In this document: in pieces, positions 39,216-47,746 of the stretch
Layout: each line of letters opens with the position of its first letter
Position numbering within the stretch: position 1 is the first letter of the stretch
NCBI GenBank assembly: GCA_937937835.1
Contig: CALDBJ010000124.1
Coordinates: forward strand, 1 to 52,444
Source of the DNA: an uncultured Collinsella sp.
Lineage (GTDB): Bacteria; Actinomycetota; Coriobacteriia; Coriobacteriales; Coriobacteriaceae
Direction: 5' to 3'
DNA: 52,444 nt
Program-made: the position numbers and the translations under genes
Notes under the pieces: generated by a model
What the model was told of the DNA's origin: nothing
Databases searched by the model: none
Seen by the model: the letters and a program-made list of their open reading frames with translations, nothing else

Positions 39216-40220
39216 ATGGACTGCGATGGCTACCCATGCGTTCCCATGCCGTTGATGTGCACCGCCTTTGTGCCGGGGCAGATTGACGCTGCGGTTGCAG
39301 GCATTTCCGACCCCGATTCACGCACCATCGCCACGGCAGAAGCGCTGTACTTTCGCGGACAGGCCGCCCTCGCTGCCAAGACGGCGCGCCCCTATCTTGA
39401 CGCCACCGATCCCGCGCTGTGCTATTCCGCATGCTTTATCTGCGGATACGCCAGCCTGTCGCTCAACCGTATCGCCGACGCCCGCCGGTGCCTTGCTGGC
39501 ATCCTCGATACGCCGGCTGACGAGGAGTCGCCCGCCGTCCACGCCACGCATATCCTGTTCGCCTCGGCCGCGAGCGTCCTGCTGCACTTGCCTTCCCCGT
39601 ATTCCGCCGAAGAGTTTTATCCGCTTGCGGCGCATCTGCCCGAAGGTCTGCGCCTGTTCGCCAGCTACGTGATGGCGCATGCCCTGTACCTGCGCGGCGA
39701 ATATGGCCGCAGCCTGGGCATGGCGGAAAACGCCCTGATCATGAAACAGGGAAGTTATCCCATCTCGGAGCTGTTCCTGCACTTGGCAGCTTCCATGGCA
39801 TGCATGAGCCTCAAGGACATCGACGCCGCAAAAACGCACTTCGGAGTTGCTTGGAACATTGCGCGTCCCGACGGCCTTATTGAGCTCATTGGCGAGCATC
39901 ACGGCCTTTTACAGGGGCTTATCGAGGCATGCCTAAAAACGCAATACCCTGACGACTTCGCGCGCATCATCGAGATCACGTACCGCTTCAGCTACGGCTG
40001 GCGGCGCATCCACAACCCCGATTCGGGCGAGGACGTTGCCGACGATCTAACGACCACGGAATTCACCATGGCCATGCTCGCCTGTCGTGGGTGGACCAAC
40101 GCCGAAATCGCACGCCATATGGGAGTATCGCCGGGCACCGTCAAAAACCGCCTATCCGGCGTATACGCAAAGCTTGGCATCGGCACACGCGCCGAGCTGG
40201 TCGCGCATATGTTACGTTAG
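39216..40220 (+). CDS. LuxR-type helix-turn-helix regulator
   Basis: A 334-residue regulator. The C-terminal 65 residues are a LuxR/GerE HTH (TTTEFTMAMLACRGWTNAEIARHMGVSPGTVKNRLSGVYAKLGIGTRAEL). The N-terminal 260 residues are Ala-rich and helical, with TPR-like spacing (ALYFRGQAALAAKTARPYL; RIADARRCLAGIL), resembling the sensor part of MalT-type or TPR-LuxR proteins but with no ATPase domain. The frame opens at 39189; ATG at 39216 has GGGAG in front. It lies 155 bp before the 1455-residue surface protein and may control it (inference from position). Confidence 0.85.
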   Translation: MDCDGYPCVPMPLMCTAFVPGQIDAAVAGISDPDSRTIATAEALYFRGQAALAAKTARPYLDATDPALCYSACFICGYASLSLNRIADARRCLAGILDTPADEESPAVHATHILFASAASVLLHLPSPYSAEEFYPLAAHLPEGLRLFASYVMAHALYLRGEYGRSLGMAENALIMKQGSYPISELFLHLAASMACMSLKDIDAAKTHFGVAWNIARPDGLIELIGEHHGLLQGLIEACLKTQYPDDFARIIEITYRFSYGWRRIHNPDSGEDVADDLTTTEFTMAMLACRGWTNAEIARHMGVSPGTVKNRLSGVYAKLGIGTRAELVAHMLR

Positions 40221-40375
40221 CGACCGGACTACCAAGCGCATCGAACGCGTTCCGGAACCCGGCGCTTCGCTCGATCAATTTGGACATTTTGACCCTTGAA
40301 CGGCACTACCGCCACGGGGCGCCTTCTCGCAAAATTGGATTATTTCCACCGATACTTGCGGGATGGGAGCCCAAG

Positions 40376-43300
40376 ATGCTTGATCGCCGTTCGTTACTTG
40401 TCGCCGGAGCGTCCTCGCTAGCGAGCATTATGATGCCGCGCGTGCCGGGAAGCGCAAACGCCTTCATATTGCCGTTCGCACCCACCGAAGCCCATGCCGA
40501 CGAAAAAGACCCCTTCAGGGTGCTCGTTCTCTCGCGCACCATGTTCGGTGTGGTCGTGGTCGACGTCGCCAACAAGAATACGCCCATCACGGGTGCCCAG
40601 GTCACGCTCATATCGCGCTATGCCGCAGGCAAGCAGCTCACCGCCACGACCGATGACGAAGGCACGGCCATCTTTGAGGTCGCCCCTCTTTCAGAAGGCT
40701 ACGTGGACGAGGCAACGCTTCTCGACGCGTACGACTTTAACGGCGGCATCTCCATTAGCATGGCAGGCTACCGCGATGTCGAGATTCCCCTTGCGCGTAT
40801 CCAGGGCGGCACCGCTATTACCGCACCCACACGTCCGCTCTCCGATGGCGAGCCGTACTTTCGACAGCTCACGTTCGACGAATGGGACATCCAGTACGCC
40901 GACGCCACGTTTATGGCAATGCCAGCGGACGAAGCAGCAAACGACCAGCCCGACACGCACGCTTTTACCGTGCAGGCTCATCTGCCGCAGGGCGGGCAGG
41001 CAACGTTGCATATCAATAAAGTGATGCCCTCTGCGGGCAGCTCAACCGAAACCGTCACGCAGATTGGCCAGATCAAGGCCAGCGCATCGGGCGCGGATAA
41101 TCTGGCGACGTTCACGCTCGAAGACACGTTCCTCGATGCAGCTTCGGGCCTTCTGGAGGAAGGGTGCAAGCTGCGCTTTATGCTCGACTACCAGGGCAAA
41201 ACCTACACGCTCTCATCCCCTATGGCCGTTGTCACCGCGCCGGCCGCAAAGGCGGAATCGGGCTCGACCACCATCATTCCCACCACCATGGACCAAGAGA
41301 TCACTCCGTTTGATTTCCCCGCGGCGTTTCCCGGTATCGGCGGCAATAAGTTCACGTGCTGGATGTCCACATTTCCCATTCTGTTCGATTTCTCGTTTGC
41401 TGGATACGTGCTGTTTGGCGGAGGGTACAAACCAGCTAGCTATATGAACGATTCGGGCAACCCTGATCCGGAATACTGGAAGAAATCGCCGCGCGAGTCG
41501 GGCGCCAAGCAGGCAAACCGCTACCTCGACGAGATGGAGGGGAAGTGGAATCAGTACAAGAGGATGAGTGCCGGTTCGGGCACCGATCCAAGAAACACCA
41601 AGCTCCTTCGCCACCATTGCACGCCGCTGTTCACGATGGATATCGCCACACAGCTGTACGGCTCGCTCGCCTACGATTGGGTGGGCAAAACCTGGGGTAA
41701 CAACAACGACCCCGCATACGGCAATATTAAGGCCCTCTTCCAGGTAAGAACCGACCTCAATTGGACCGAGCAGTTTACCCTAGGACCGGTGCCATTTTTC
41801 CTAAACGTCAACCCCTGGGTGCTGGCAAAACTGGCGCTCGCCGTGGGTGCCCACACGCACGGCAGCGGCGCGGCGTTTTTTAAAAACATTTCGCTCGACT
41901 ATTCAAACACGTCGGGCTCGTTCACCATCCAGATCGGGCTTGCCGTCACCTTTGGCGCCGGCGTTGCAGGCGTCGCTTCGTCTGCCGTGCGCGGCGCCGC
42001 ATCCCTCACGCTGTTCATTGGGTACGAAAAGGCAAATGGACACCAGCTTCCGCGACTGCGTGTAGGTGCAGACGTCGATGTCGATGTGATACTCCAGTTC
42101 GTAATGTTCAAGTGGACCACCAAGGCTTGGTCGGGGTCGTGGCCCACACTCATCGATTCGTGGAATATGTCGGTGAACAATGGCGACCAGTATGTGCTCC
42201 AGCGCTCTGAGCTCGCATTGGATGGAGATACGCCTTATACGCTGGATGCCTGCTTCGGCTCGGCCGGCAACATTGAGGCGGGCGGCGTGCCGCAATTTAT
42301 CGCATCGGCCACCATCGTCACCAACGCCGAACTGCTCGCACGCGCCGAGGTTAAGGCCACTGCCGTAAACGCCGCGCCTGTCGTGCGCGATTGGGATCAA
42401 GCGGTCACGCGCATTGAGCTCGAGGCGGATGCAGAAAGCGACGACACGGGACAGATCGAGCATTTCGTCCATGCACTGATAGAGAACGACGAAAACGCCG
42501 CGCCGATGTATGAGTACACCTACATCGGTCAGGCAACGAACACCGTTGCCGACCCGAACGCCGATTCTGCCGGCGTGTCGGAGGACGAGCGTGGCGGCAT
42601 CAAGCCCTCGAGCGACAACGTGCTGTTTGCTGGCGTGCTCAGCGAAGCCCACATGAAGCTGGCAATGATTGCCGGCGTAGAATGCCTGTTCCGTATCGCC
42701 TCGGTGCGCTACGGCGACAATGGTCGCTCGCGCCTGGTGGTACACACAAAGGCAAACGGAACGTGGTCCGCTCCCACGCCTGTGGACTTTCCCCTTGGGT
42801 TTGGCGAGGGCGACGTGGAGCGCGACGGCATATACGATTACGACTTCGACGTAGTGGAATATACGGACGGAAGAGGAAACCAGGACGCCTACGTGCTGCT
42901 GGTCTCGGGTGAGCGCCCCGCCGGTGACAACACCCTTTTCGATACGGCGAGCACATCCGGCATACTGTCCGTTGTGCGCCTGCGCATAAGCAACAACGGA
43001 GTTCGCGTGATATCGCACACGTCGTGGCGCAGCATCTCGCGCGGCCGCCTTCAGGAGGATGGCTACCATTGCTTGCAGTGCCCACGCATCACGGTGGGCA
43101 AGACACTTGTCGACGGGCGCCTGTCGGGCGCCTACCTCCACCGCCGCGGGACCACCGCAGAAAAGGCGCTCGGCAGCGAGGCCGAGGTTGCGCTGGAGTG
43201 CTTTACCCTGTGGTCGGACGTTTCGGGCGACAGTCTCACGTTCCGTCAGGTCCTCCGCTTTCCACAGGCACCGTCGAGCATCGAGCTCGGCGCGCCCGAG

Positions 43301-44743
43301 AATATCAACGGCAAAATGGTGGTGCCCGTTGCATACGAGACCGCAGGCGGTTGTGGCTGTGCATCGTACGCCGTGATCGGCCAGTCCATTGCGGGCTGGG
43401 GCGTTATGTCGCCAGATGCCACAGTACCCCACGCGGTGCCGTGGCCGCAGCACACGGGCTTTTTGGCTACCGTCAACGAGCAACTGCAGCATATTACTTG
43501 GACGCGAGGCGCATCGGCATTTGCAACGCAGCCCGTGGGTGCCGCAGGCTGCGGCCCGGCATCGTTTAGCGTAAGCAACAACGGCAGGTGCGTGCTCTAT
43601 GTAGAGAACACCGATGGCAAGGTGGGGCAAACCTACGACGAAGAAGGCAACCCGGTAGCAGTGATGGGCAAGCACTTCCGCATCTTCGCCAGCACCTTGG
43701 CAGGCGATCTGTTTACGGAGCCGTTCGTGATGTGCGAGCTGGACCATCCCGTCGATCAGATAACGACATTTTTGACGTCGGGGAGCATGCTCTCCGCGCT
43801 CGCCACGCACATTGTGAGCGCGGAGAAGAGCGAGGCAGAACTACACGGCATCGAAGTGCCCTTGGTGGCGTGTGCCACTCCGACGGGCGCGGTCGCTACC
43901 TCGGGCGCGGTGGTGCCCGGAGCAGCAGGTGAATCCTTTATGGTCACGGTGCGAAACGACGGCAACACCTTGCTGACCGCCGGCACGATCGATCTGTACC
44001 GAGAGGGCTCCAGCCAGCCATTCTCCAGTGCATCCATCGGGTTCGGAGTGAACGCACGCATGGCATCGATCTACGATCCGGAGCTCGCCGAGGATGCTTC
44101 GGCCAACGACATGGCACACGTGAAGTACGCGCTCGAGACGCTGGGCGCACGTTTTGCGACGCACCCGCTGGTTGCCGACAACGGCAACGCCGTGCTGGCA
44201 CCGGGTTGCACGGCACAGTTCCGCATGAGCTTTGCCATCCCAGAGAGTTGGGGCGACGAGGTGGGCAAACGCGTAACGCTATATGCGAAGGCGCGTAAGC
44301 TGGTGGCGCTCGATCCCGTAACGCTCGAGGAAATTCGACCGGGCGCAAACTCGGCGCTGGGTGCCGTACTGCACGAGCTTCATGTGCCCGACGCGGCATG
44401 CGAACGCTCAGAAGTTCAGGTCGGCGTATGCGACAGCGCGGATACGACAGAACTTCACGACGCCCCGATGACGGTCGACGGCGATGGCGGCACGAGTGGA
44501 GGTGGCTCCGGCGGAAGCAGCTCCGGAGGCGGCAGTGGATCTGGCAGCGGCAAGAATCACGGCAATAACAAGCGCTCCGGAAAAGCGGGCGCGCTTGCGG
44601 GCACGGGCGATGTCAACGCTCCCCTTACGGCAGCCGCCGCAGCACTCGCCGCAGCAGGCGCCGGCCTCGTCGCCTACAGCGCCCGCCGCACGGCGCTCGA
44701 AACCGACACCGCTGATGAGGTCAATTCGGATAGGCCTCGCTAG
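40376..44743 (+). CDS. large surface protein with twin-arginine-like leader and LAGTGD anchor
   Basis: A 1455-residue secreted protein. The leader has DRRSLLVAGASS followed by a hydrophobic run and a cleavable-looking AHA near residue 40, a twin-arginine-type plan; Sec export is the alternative. Residues about 50-120 form a carboxypeptidase-regulatory-like beta-sandwich (ANKNTPITGAQVTLIS). I recognise no catalytic domain in the middle 1200 residues. Near 1370-1405 a Gly/Ser linker leads to LAGTGD, a helix of about 20 residues (APLTAAAAALAAAGAGLVAY) and SARR: an LAxTG-type sorting signal, the class-E sortase pattern. No sortase gene is in the window. The long frame opens at 40091; MLDRR with GGGAG near 40366 is the likely start. 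Confidence 0.85.
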   Translation: MLDRRSLLVAGASSLASIMMPRVPGSANAFILPFAPTEAHADEKDPFRVLVLSRTMFGVVVVDVANKNTPITGAQVTLISRYAAGKQLTATTDDEGTAIFEVAPLSEGYVDEATLLDAYDFNGGISISMAGYRDVEIPLARIQGGTAITAPTRPLSDGEPYFRQLTFDEWDIQYADATFMAMPADEAANDQPDTHAFTVQAHLPQGGQATLHINKVMPSAGSSTETVTQIGQIKASASGADNLATFTLEDTFLDAASGLLEEGCKLRFMLDYQGKTYTLSSPMAVVTAPAAKAESGSTTIIPTTMDQEITPFDFPAAFPGIGGNKFTCWMSTFPILFDFSFAGYVLFGGGYKPASYMNDSGNPDPEYWKKSPRESGAKQANRYLDEMEGKWNQYKRMSAGSGTDPRNTKLLRHHCTPLFTMDIATQLYGSLAYDWVGKTWGNNNDPAYGNIKALFQVRTDLNWTEQFTLGPVPFFLNVNPWVLAKLALAVGAHTHGSGAAFFKNISLDYSNTSGSFTIQIGLAVTFGAGVAGVASSAVRGAASLTLFIGYEKANGHQLPRLRVGADVDVDVILQFVMFKWTTKAWSGSWPTLIDSWNMSVNNGDQYVLQRSELALDGDTPYTLDACFGSAGNIEAGGVPQFIASATIVTNAELLARAEVKATAVNAAPVVRDWDQAVTRIELEADAESDDTGQIEHFVHALIENDENAAPMYEYTYIGQATNTVADPNADSAGVSEDERGGIKPSSDNVLFAGVLSEAHMKLAMIAGVECLFRIASVRYGDNGRSRLVVHTKANGTWSAPTPVDFPLGFGEGDVERDGIYDYDFDVVEYTDGRGNQDAYVLLVSGERPAGDNTLFDTASTSGILSVVRLRISNNGVRVISHTSWRSISRGRLQEDGYHCLQCPRITVGKTLVDGRLSGAYLHRRGTTAEKALGSEAEVALECFTLWSDVSGDSLTFRQVLRFPQAPSSIELGAPENINGKMVVPVAYETAGGCGCASYAVIGQSIAGWGVMSPDATVPHAVPWPQHTGFLATVNEQLQHITWTRGASAFATQPVGAAGCGPASFSVSNNGRCVLYVENTDGKVGQTYDEEGNPVAVMGKHFRIFASTLAGDLFTEPFVMCELDHPVDQITTFLTSGSMLSALATHIVSAEKSEAELHGIEVPLVACATPTGAVATSGAVVPGAAGESFMVTVRNDGNTLLTAGTIDLYREGSSQPFSSASIGFGVNARMASIYDPELAEDASANDMAHVKYALETLGARFATHPLVADNGNAVLAPGCTAQFRMSFAIPESWGDEVGKRVTLYAKARKLVALDPVTLEEIRPGANSALGAVLHELHVPDAACERSEVQVGVCDSADTTELHDAPMTVDGDGGTSGGGSGGSSSGGGSGSGSGKNHGNNKRSGKAGALAGTGDVNAPLTAAAAALAAAGAGLVAYSARRTALETDTADEVNSDRPR

Positions 44744-44796
44744 CTCTCAGTTACCTTTGCGAGAGACGCCGACTCGGCTCATCGAACACCAAAAGG

Positions 44797-44824
44797 GGCT
44801 GGCCCCGATAACTCGGAGCCAGCC
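44797..44824. terminator. possible hairpin between convergent genes
   Basis: GGCTGGC (44797-44803) pairs with GCCAGCC (44818-44824) between the surface-protein stop and the convergent lipoprotein gene. It lacks a T-run, so the call is weak. Confidence 0.4.
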
Positions 44825-44853
44825 TTGAGTCGCCTGACGTGAGAATCACAGCG

Positions 44854-45870
44854 CTACTTGAGCTTTAGCGCCTCCATCATGGGCACGGCGGCATCCCAAT
44901 CGATCTTCCAGCCGATCGACACGCGGACGGTTTCACCCGTTGCGGGAGCCGTCGCAAACAGTGTATGGCCGTTGTCGGGACCGGTAAAGCGCAGCCACGT
45001 TATGCCGTTGTACTCGACCTGGTCGGTTGTTGTCTCCTTGCCTTCGTAGACCTGCTCTAGGCTTGCAACCTCTTCCTCCGGCGAGCGCGGGAAGATGCTG
45101 ATGTTCAGGCGTCCTCCTGTCTCGTCGTGGAAGAAGTCTGCCTTTTCGCGCTCTTCGTTGGACGAATCCAGCGTGTACCCATCGGCAGCCTCGATACTGT
45201 ACGATGCGCAATCGATGCCGGTCATATTGGCCGCGTCACCAGAATCGGCCACACCGCCGGCGGCCTTGAACTCCTTTGTCTCGCGCCCCGTGGTGTCAAA
45301 GTGCATGGCCTCATGATTCTTGGCGGGAGCGTAAGCGTCTACGAACTCGACAGTGATGGGCCCGTAGTACGCTGTCTTGGGCGCCCAGAAATACACGTAC
45401 TCAACGGTCTCGCCCGGGCCGATATCTGGCCTCTTGGAAAGATCGATGCCCTCGTGAAGCTCATCGGGAGCCTCGCTTGCAACGTAGTCGAGCACGGCCG
45501 CCTTGCCAGAAGTAAACAACGGGTCGCCTGCCCCAAGATCGCCCTGGGCAGCATGCACGTTAAAGGAGTCAAACGTCCTGTTCTTTGCATTGTTGTTGGT
45601 GATCTTGACGTGTAGGTAAAAGCCGTCCTGCAGCTTAGCGTCGCCGCGATAGAACGTACCGTGAGCCACCGACTCATAGGTAATGCCAGCCACCTCGACC
45701 GTCTGCGACTCATAGGCCTTGGCCTTCTTGGACTTCTCCTGCACAGGTGCACTCCCGCCCGAGCCACTCGGCGCATTACCGCCGCAGCCGGCAAGTGTAC
45801 ACGCCAACACAGCCGAAAGCGTCACGGTGGGAATTCCTAACAGCAGCTTCCTTGTCACGGGCTTCATCAT
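44854..45870 (-). CDS. DUF5067/DUF4352-like secreted lipoprotein
   Basis: A 338-residue lipoprotein: signal peptide with lipobox LAGC (Cys near residue 27), a Ser/Gly-rich spacer, an Ig-like beta-sandwich (about 50-175, FYLHVKITNNNAKNRTFDSFNVHA), and a C-terminal domain of about 110 residues that resembles secreted lipoprotein domains (YTLDSSNEEREKADFFHD; NISIFPRS). No enzymatic motif. The frame is open from 45993; ATG at 45870 is preceded by AAAGGAG with 8-nt spacing. It is convergent with the surface-protein gene; no further link is evident. Confidence 0.8.
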   Translation of the reverse strand: MMKPVTRKLLLGIPTVTLSAVLACTLAGCGGNAPSGSGGSAPVQEKSKKAKAYESQTVEVAGITYESVAHGTFYRGDAKLQDGFYLHVKITNNNAKNRTFDSFNVHAAQGDLGAGDPLFTSGKAAVLDYVASEAPDELHEGIDLSKRPDIGPGETVEYVYFWAPKTAYYGPITVEFVDAYAPAKNHEAMHFDTTGRETKEFKAAGGVADSGDAANMTGIDCASYSIEAADGYTLDSSNEEREKADFFHDETGGRLNISIFPRSPEEEVASLEQVYEGKETTTDQVEYNGITWLRFTGPDNGHTLFATAPATGETVRVSIGWKIDWDAAVPMMEALKLK

Positions 45871-46285
45871 CCTCACCGCTCCTTTCGGCTTGCCGCTCAT
45901 CCGTTGCCCGAATCGCGAGTCGACTCCGTGGCATCGGCTTCCACTATGAGCGTATGGCAAGAAGCAGCGCCGGCGAAGTGACCCGTAGCCCAACTAGCAA
46001 CCGCCCAGCATCCCCTATGGACCAAAAAGACTTGTATACGCACGCCCTCGGCCCATAAAATGAGACGCCTGTCCCAATGTTCGATTTGAGCCATCCACGC
46101 GGCACTTTTCGACAAACGTATCCAGCCGCAAACAAAATGAAGCGGGCTCATCCGTCTTCAAACTTACTCGGGCAGAAACGAGTAAGTGGAATTCATCGGT
46201 AAGGAGCGTGGGCTCACCCGCATTATTAAGAAGACCCTCAAGGCGCCCGAGCAGCGCAATGATTTAGATAGGCGTCCACCGCCCG
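45871..46285. other. 415-bp interval without a convincing gene
   Basis: Between the lipoprotein and the DUF4143 ATPase. It holds a hairpin CTTACTCG/CGAGTAAG (46163-46170 and 46179-46186) and, just after it, a 27-codon fragment in frame on the plus strand (EFIGKERGLTRIIKKTL, 46191 onwards) without a start codon, which looks like the C-terminal remnant of a decayed gene. A minus-strand frame at 45897-46151 has no ribosome site. The interval is probably debris next to the acquired ATPase gene. Confidence 0.5.
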
Positions 46286-47494
46286 CTATTCGACATCCGA
46301 CCCCTCCCCCATCAGCCATCGGGCGATGTCGACCACCTTAATCCCCTCATAATCAACAGCCTCATGCTTTGTACGCGCAATGACCATCTTGGGATACGCA
46401 TCACGTATCGCAAGCAGAGGCGCCACTTCGCGCTCAAAGGTCTCCTGACGCGAAATGTCATCGCTAACTTGGATATACACACGTTCATCGCGACGAATTG
46501 CCACAAAGTCGATTTCCTTCTTATAAAGCACCCCGACATAGATTTCCCAACCGCGTCTTAGGAGCTCTAAAGCGACCATATTTTCATATACATGCCCGAA
46601 GTCGAGTTTTTTAGTGCCCAGTTTTGCATATCTGATTGCATGATCCGATAAATAGTATTTATCACCCGAAGTGAGGTACTTTTTACCGCCTACGTCATAG
46701 CGGCGAACTCGATAGAACGCGAAGGCCTGGCATAAATATCCAAGGTACTGGGCGAGCGTTGCCACGGAAACGCGCGTGCCGGCAGCGTCCAGCGCGGCCG
46801 CAATCCCGCTAACAGAAGATATGTTACCGATATTGTCCATTAGGAAATCGCATGCACGTTCTAGTTGCACCTTGTTACGAACCCCATGCTTTTCTTCCAC
46901 ATCACGCAAAACCAAGACATCTAGCACGTTCGCAATATATCGATAGCGAGCTCGCTCGCTAGGATACAAATAAGAGCCAGGCATTCCGCCCTCTCTTAAA
47001 TAGCGGTCAAGCGCTTCGTCTGGGTTATGAATTTCGTGATACGTCGAAAACTCAAGCAAGGAAAACGGGAATACTTCGACCTCATATGTCCGCCCGCGAA
47101 AAAGCGTCGCCAAGTCACTCGAAAGCAAGAAAGCATTGGAGCCAGTAACGTAGATATCGTATTTACCCGATGCATGAAGGCTATTGACCGCTTTTTCGAA
47201 CCCAACGCAAGTTTGTACCTCATCGATCATCACGATGTTATCGAGGCCCTCGCAATAGCTTTCCTCAACGTAGCGATGCAATGCTCGAAAATCCGTTAGT
47301 TCCTCGAATTCGAGGAGATTGAAATTGATACGGATAATATTGGCATCGGGGTCGGCCTCACGAATGCGATCGGCAAGAGCTTCCAGTAGAACAGATTTGC
47401 CGCACCTACGAATGCCGGTAATCACCTTGATGTCCGGCGTTCCCTTAGCGCCAAGAAGCGCTTCCATATATTGAGGACGTTCGATAATCTTCAT
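46286..47494 (-). CDS. AAA-type ATPase with DUF4143 domain
   Basis: A 402-residue protein of the ATP-binding/DUF4143 family. Walker A GIRRCGKSVLLEAL near residue 27, Walker B NIVMIDEVQTC near residue 90, then a central winged-helix region and a C-terminal PD-(D/E)XK-like segment (EIDFVAIRRDERVYIQVS near residue 335). Codon use and base composition are clearly more AT-rich than in its neighbours, and the upstream 250 bp are even more so, suggesting recent transfer. ATG at 47494 has only a weak purine site. Family function is not established; often found next to mobile or defence genes. Confidence 0.88.
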   Translation of the reverse strand: MKIIERPQYMEALLGAKGTPDIKVITGIRRCGKSVLLEALADRIREADPDANIIRINFNLLEFEELTDFRALHRYVEESYCEGLDNIVMIDEVQTCVGFEKAVNSLHASGKYDIYVTGSNAFLLSSDLATLFRGRTYEVEVFPFSLLEFSTYHEIHNPDEALDRYLREGGMPGSYLYPSERARYRYIANVLDVLVLRDVEEKHGVRNKVQLERACDFLMDNIGNISSVSGIAAALDAAGTRVSVATLAQYLGYLCQAFAFYRVRRYDVGGKKYLTSGDKYYLSDHAIRYAKLGTKKLDFGHVYENMVALELLRRGWEIYVGVLYKKEIDFVAIRRDERVYIQVSDDISRQETFEREVAPLLAIRDAYPKMVIARTKHEAVDYEGIKVVDIARWLMGEGSDVE

Positions 47495-47746
47495 ATCTTC
47501 ACCGTTCTATTAAATAAAAGCTCTCCTGATTCGTTTTCATTTAGTATATATATGATTCTACTAAAGGAAATCAAATATTTATTGATTTGATTCAGCTATT
47601 TCTCCCAATAGCTTAACATCAGTCGATATATCACGAACGATTGTTCGATGGATTTCGTGTTGGTTGGAATCGTCTGTGGGCTGGGCTATGCTACCTTGAC
47701 TATCTATATGACTTAAACGCAGCAAAGGAGCACCGAGAGAGCGAGT
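47495..47746. other. AT-rich intergenic region upstream of the topoisomerase genes
   Basis: About 250 bp. The part nearest the ATPase (47495-47600) is strongly AT-rich. On the minus strand, positions about 47655-47579 read as an intact reading-frame tail (HRTIVRDISTDVKLLGEIAESNQ, then stop), which may be a gene remnant. On the plus strand TTGACT (about 47697) and AAAGGAG (about 47727) may belong to the parE-like gene. Confidence 0.4.

Noticed and set aside
41903..43810. 635-codon minus-strand frame inside the surface-protein gene
   Set aside because: Arg/His/Ala-rich shadow with no start signal; the plus-strand gene is coherent end to end.
46163..46186. CTTACTCG/CGAGTAAG hairpin as a further copy of the 7.4-kb element
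   Set aside because: It shares only the CGAGTAA word with those arms, too short for a claim.
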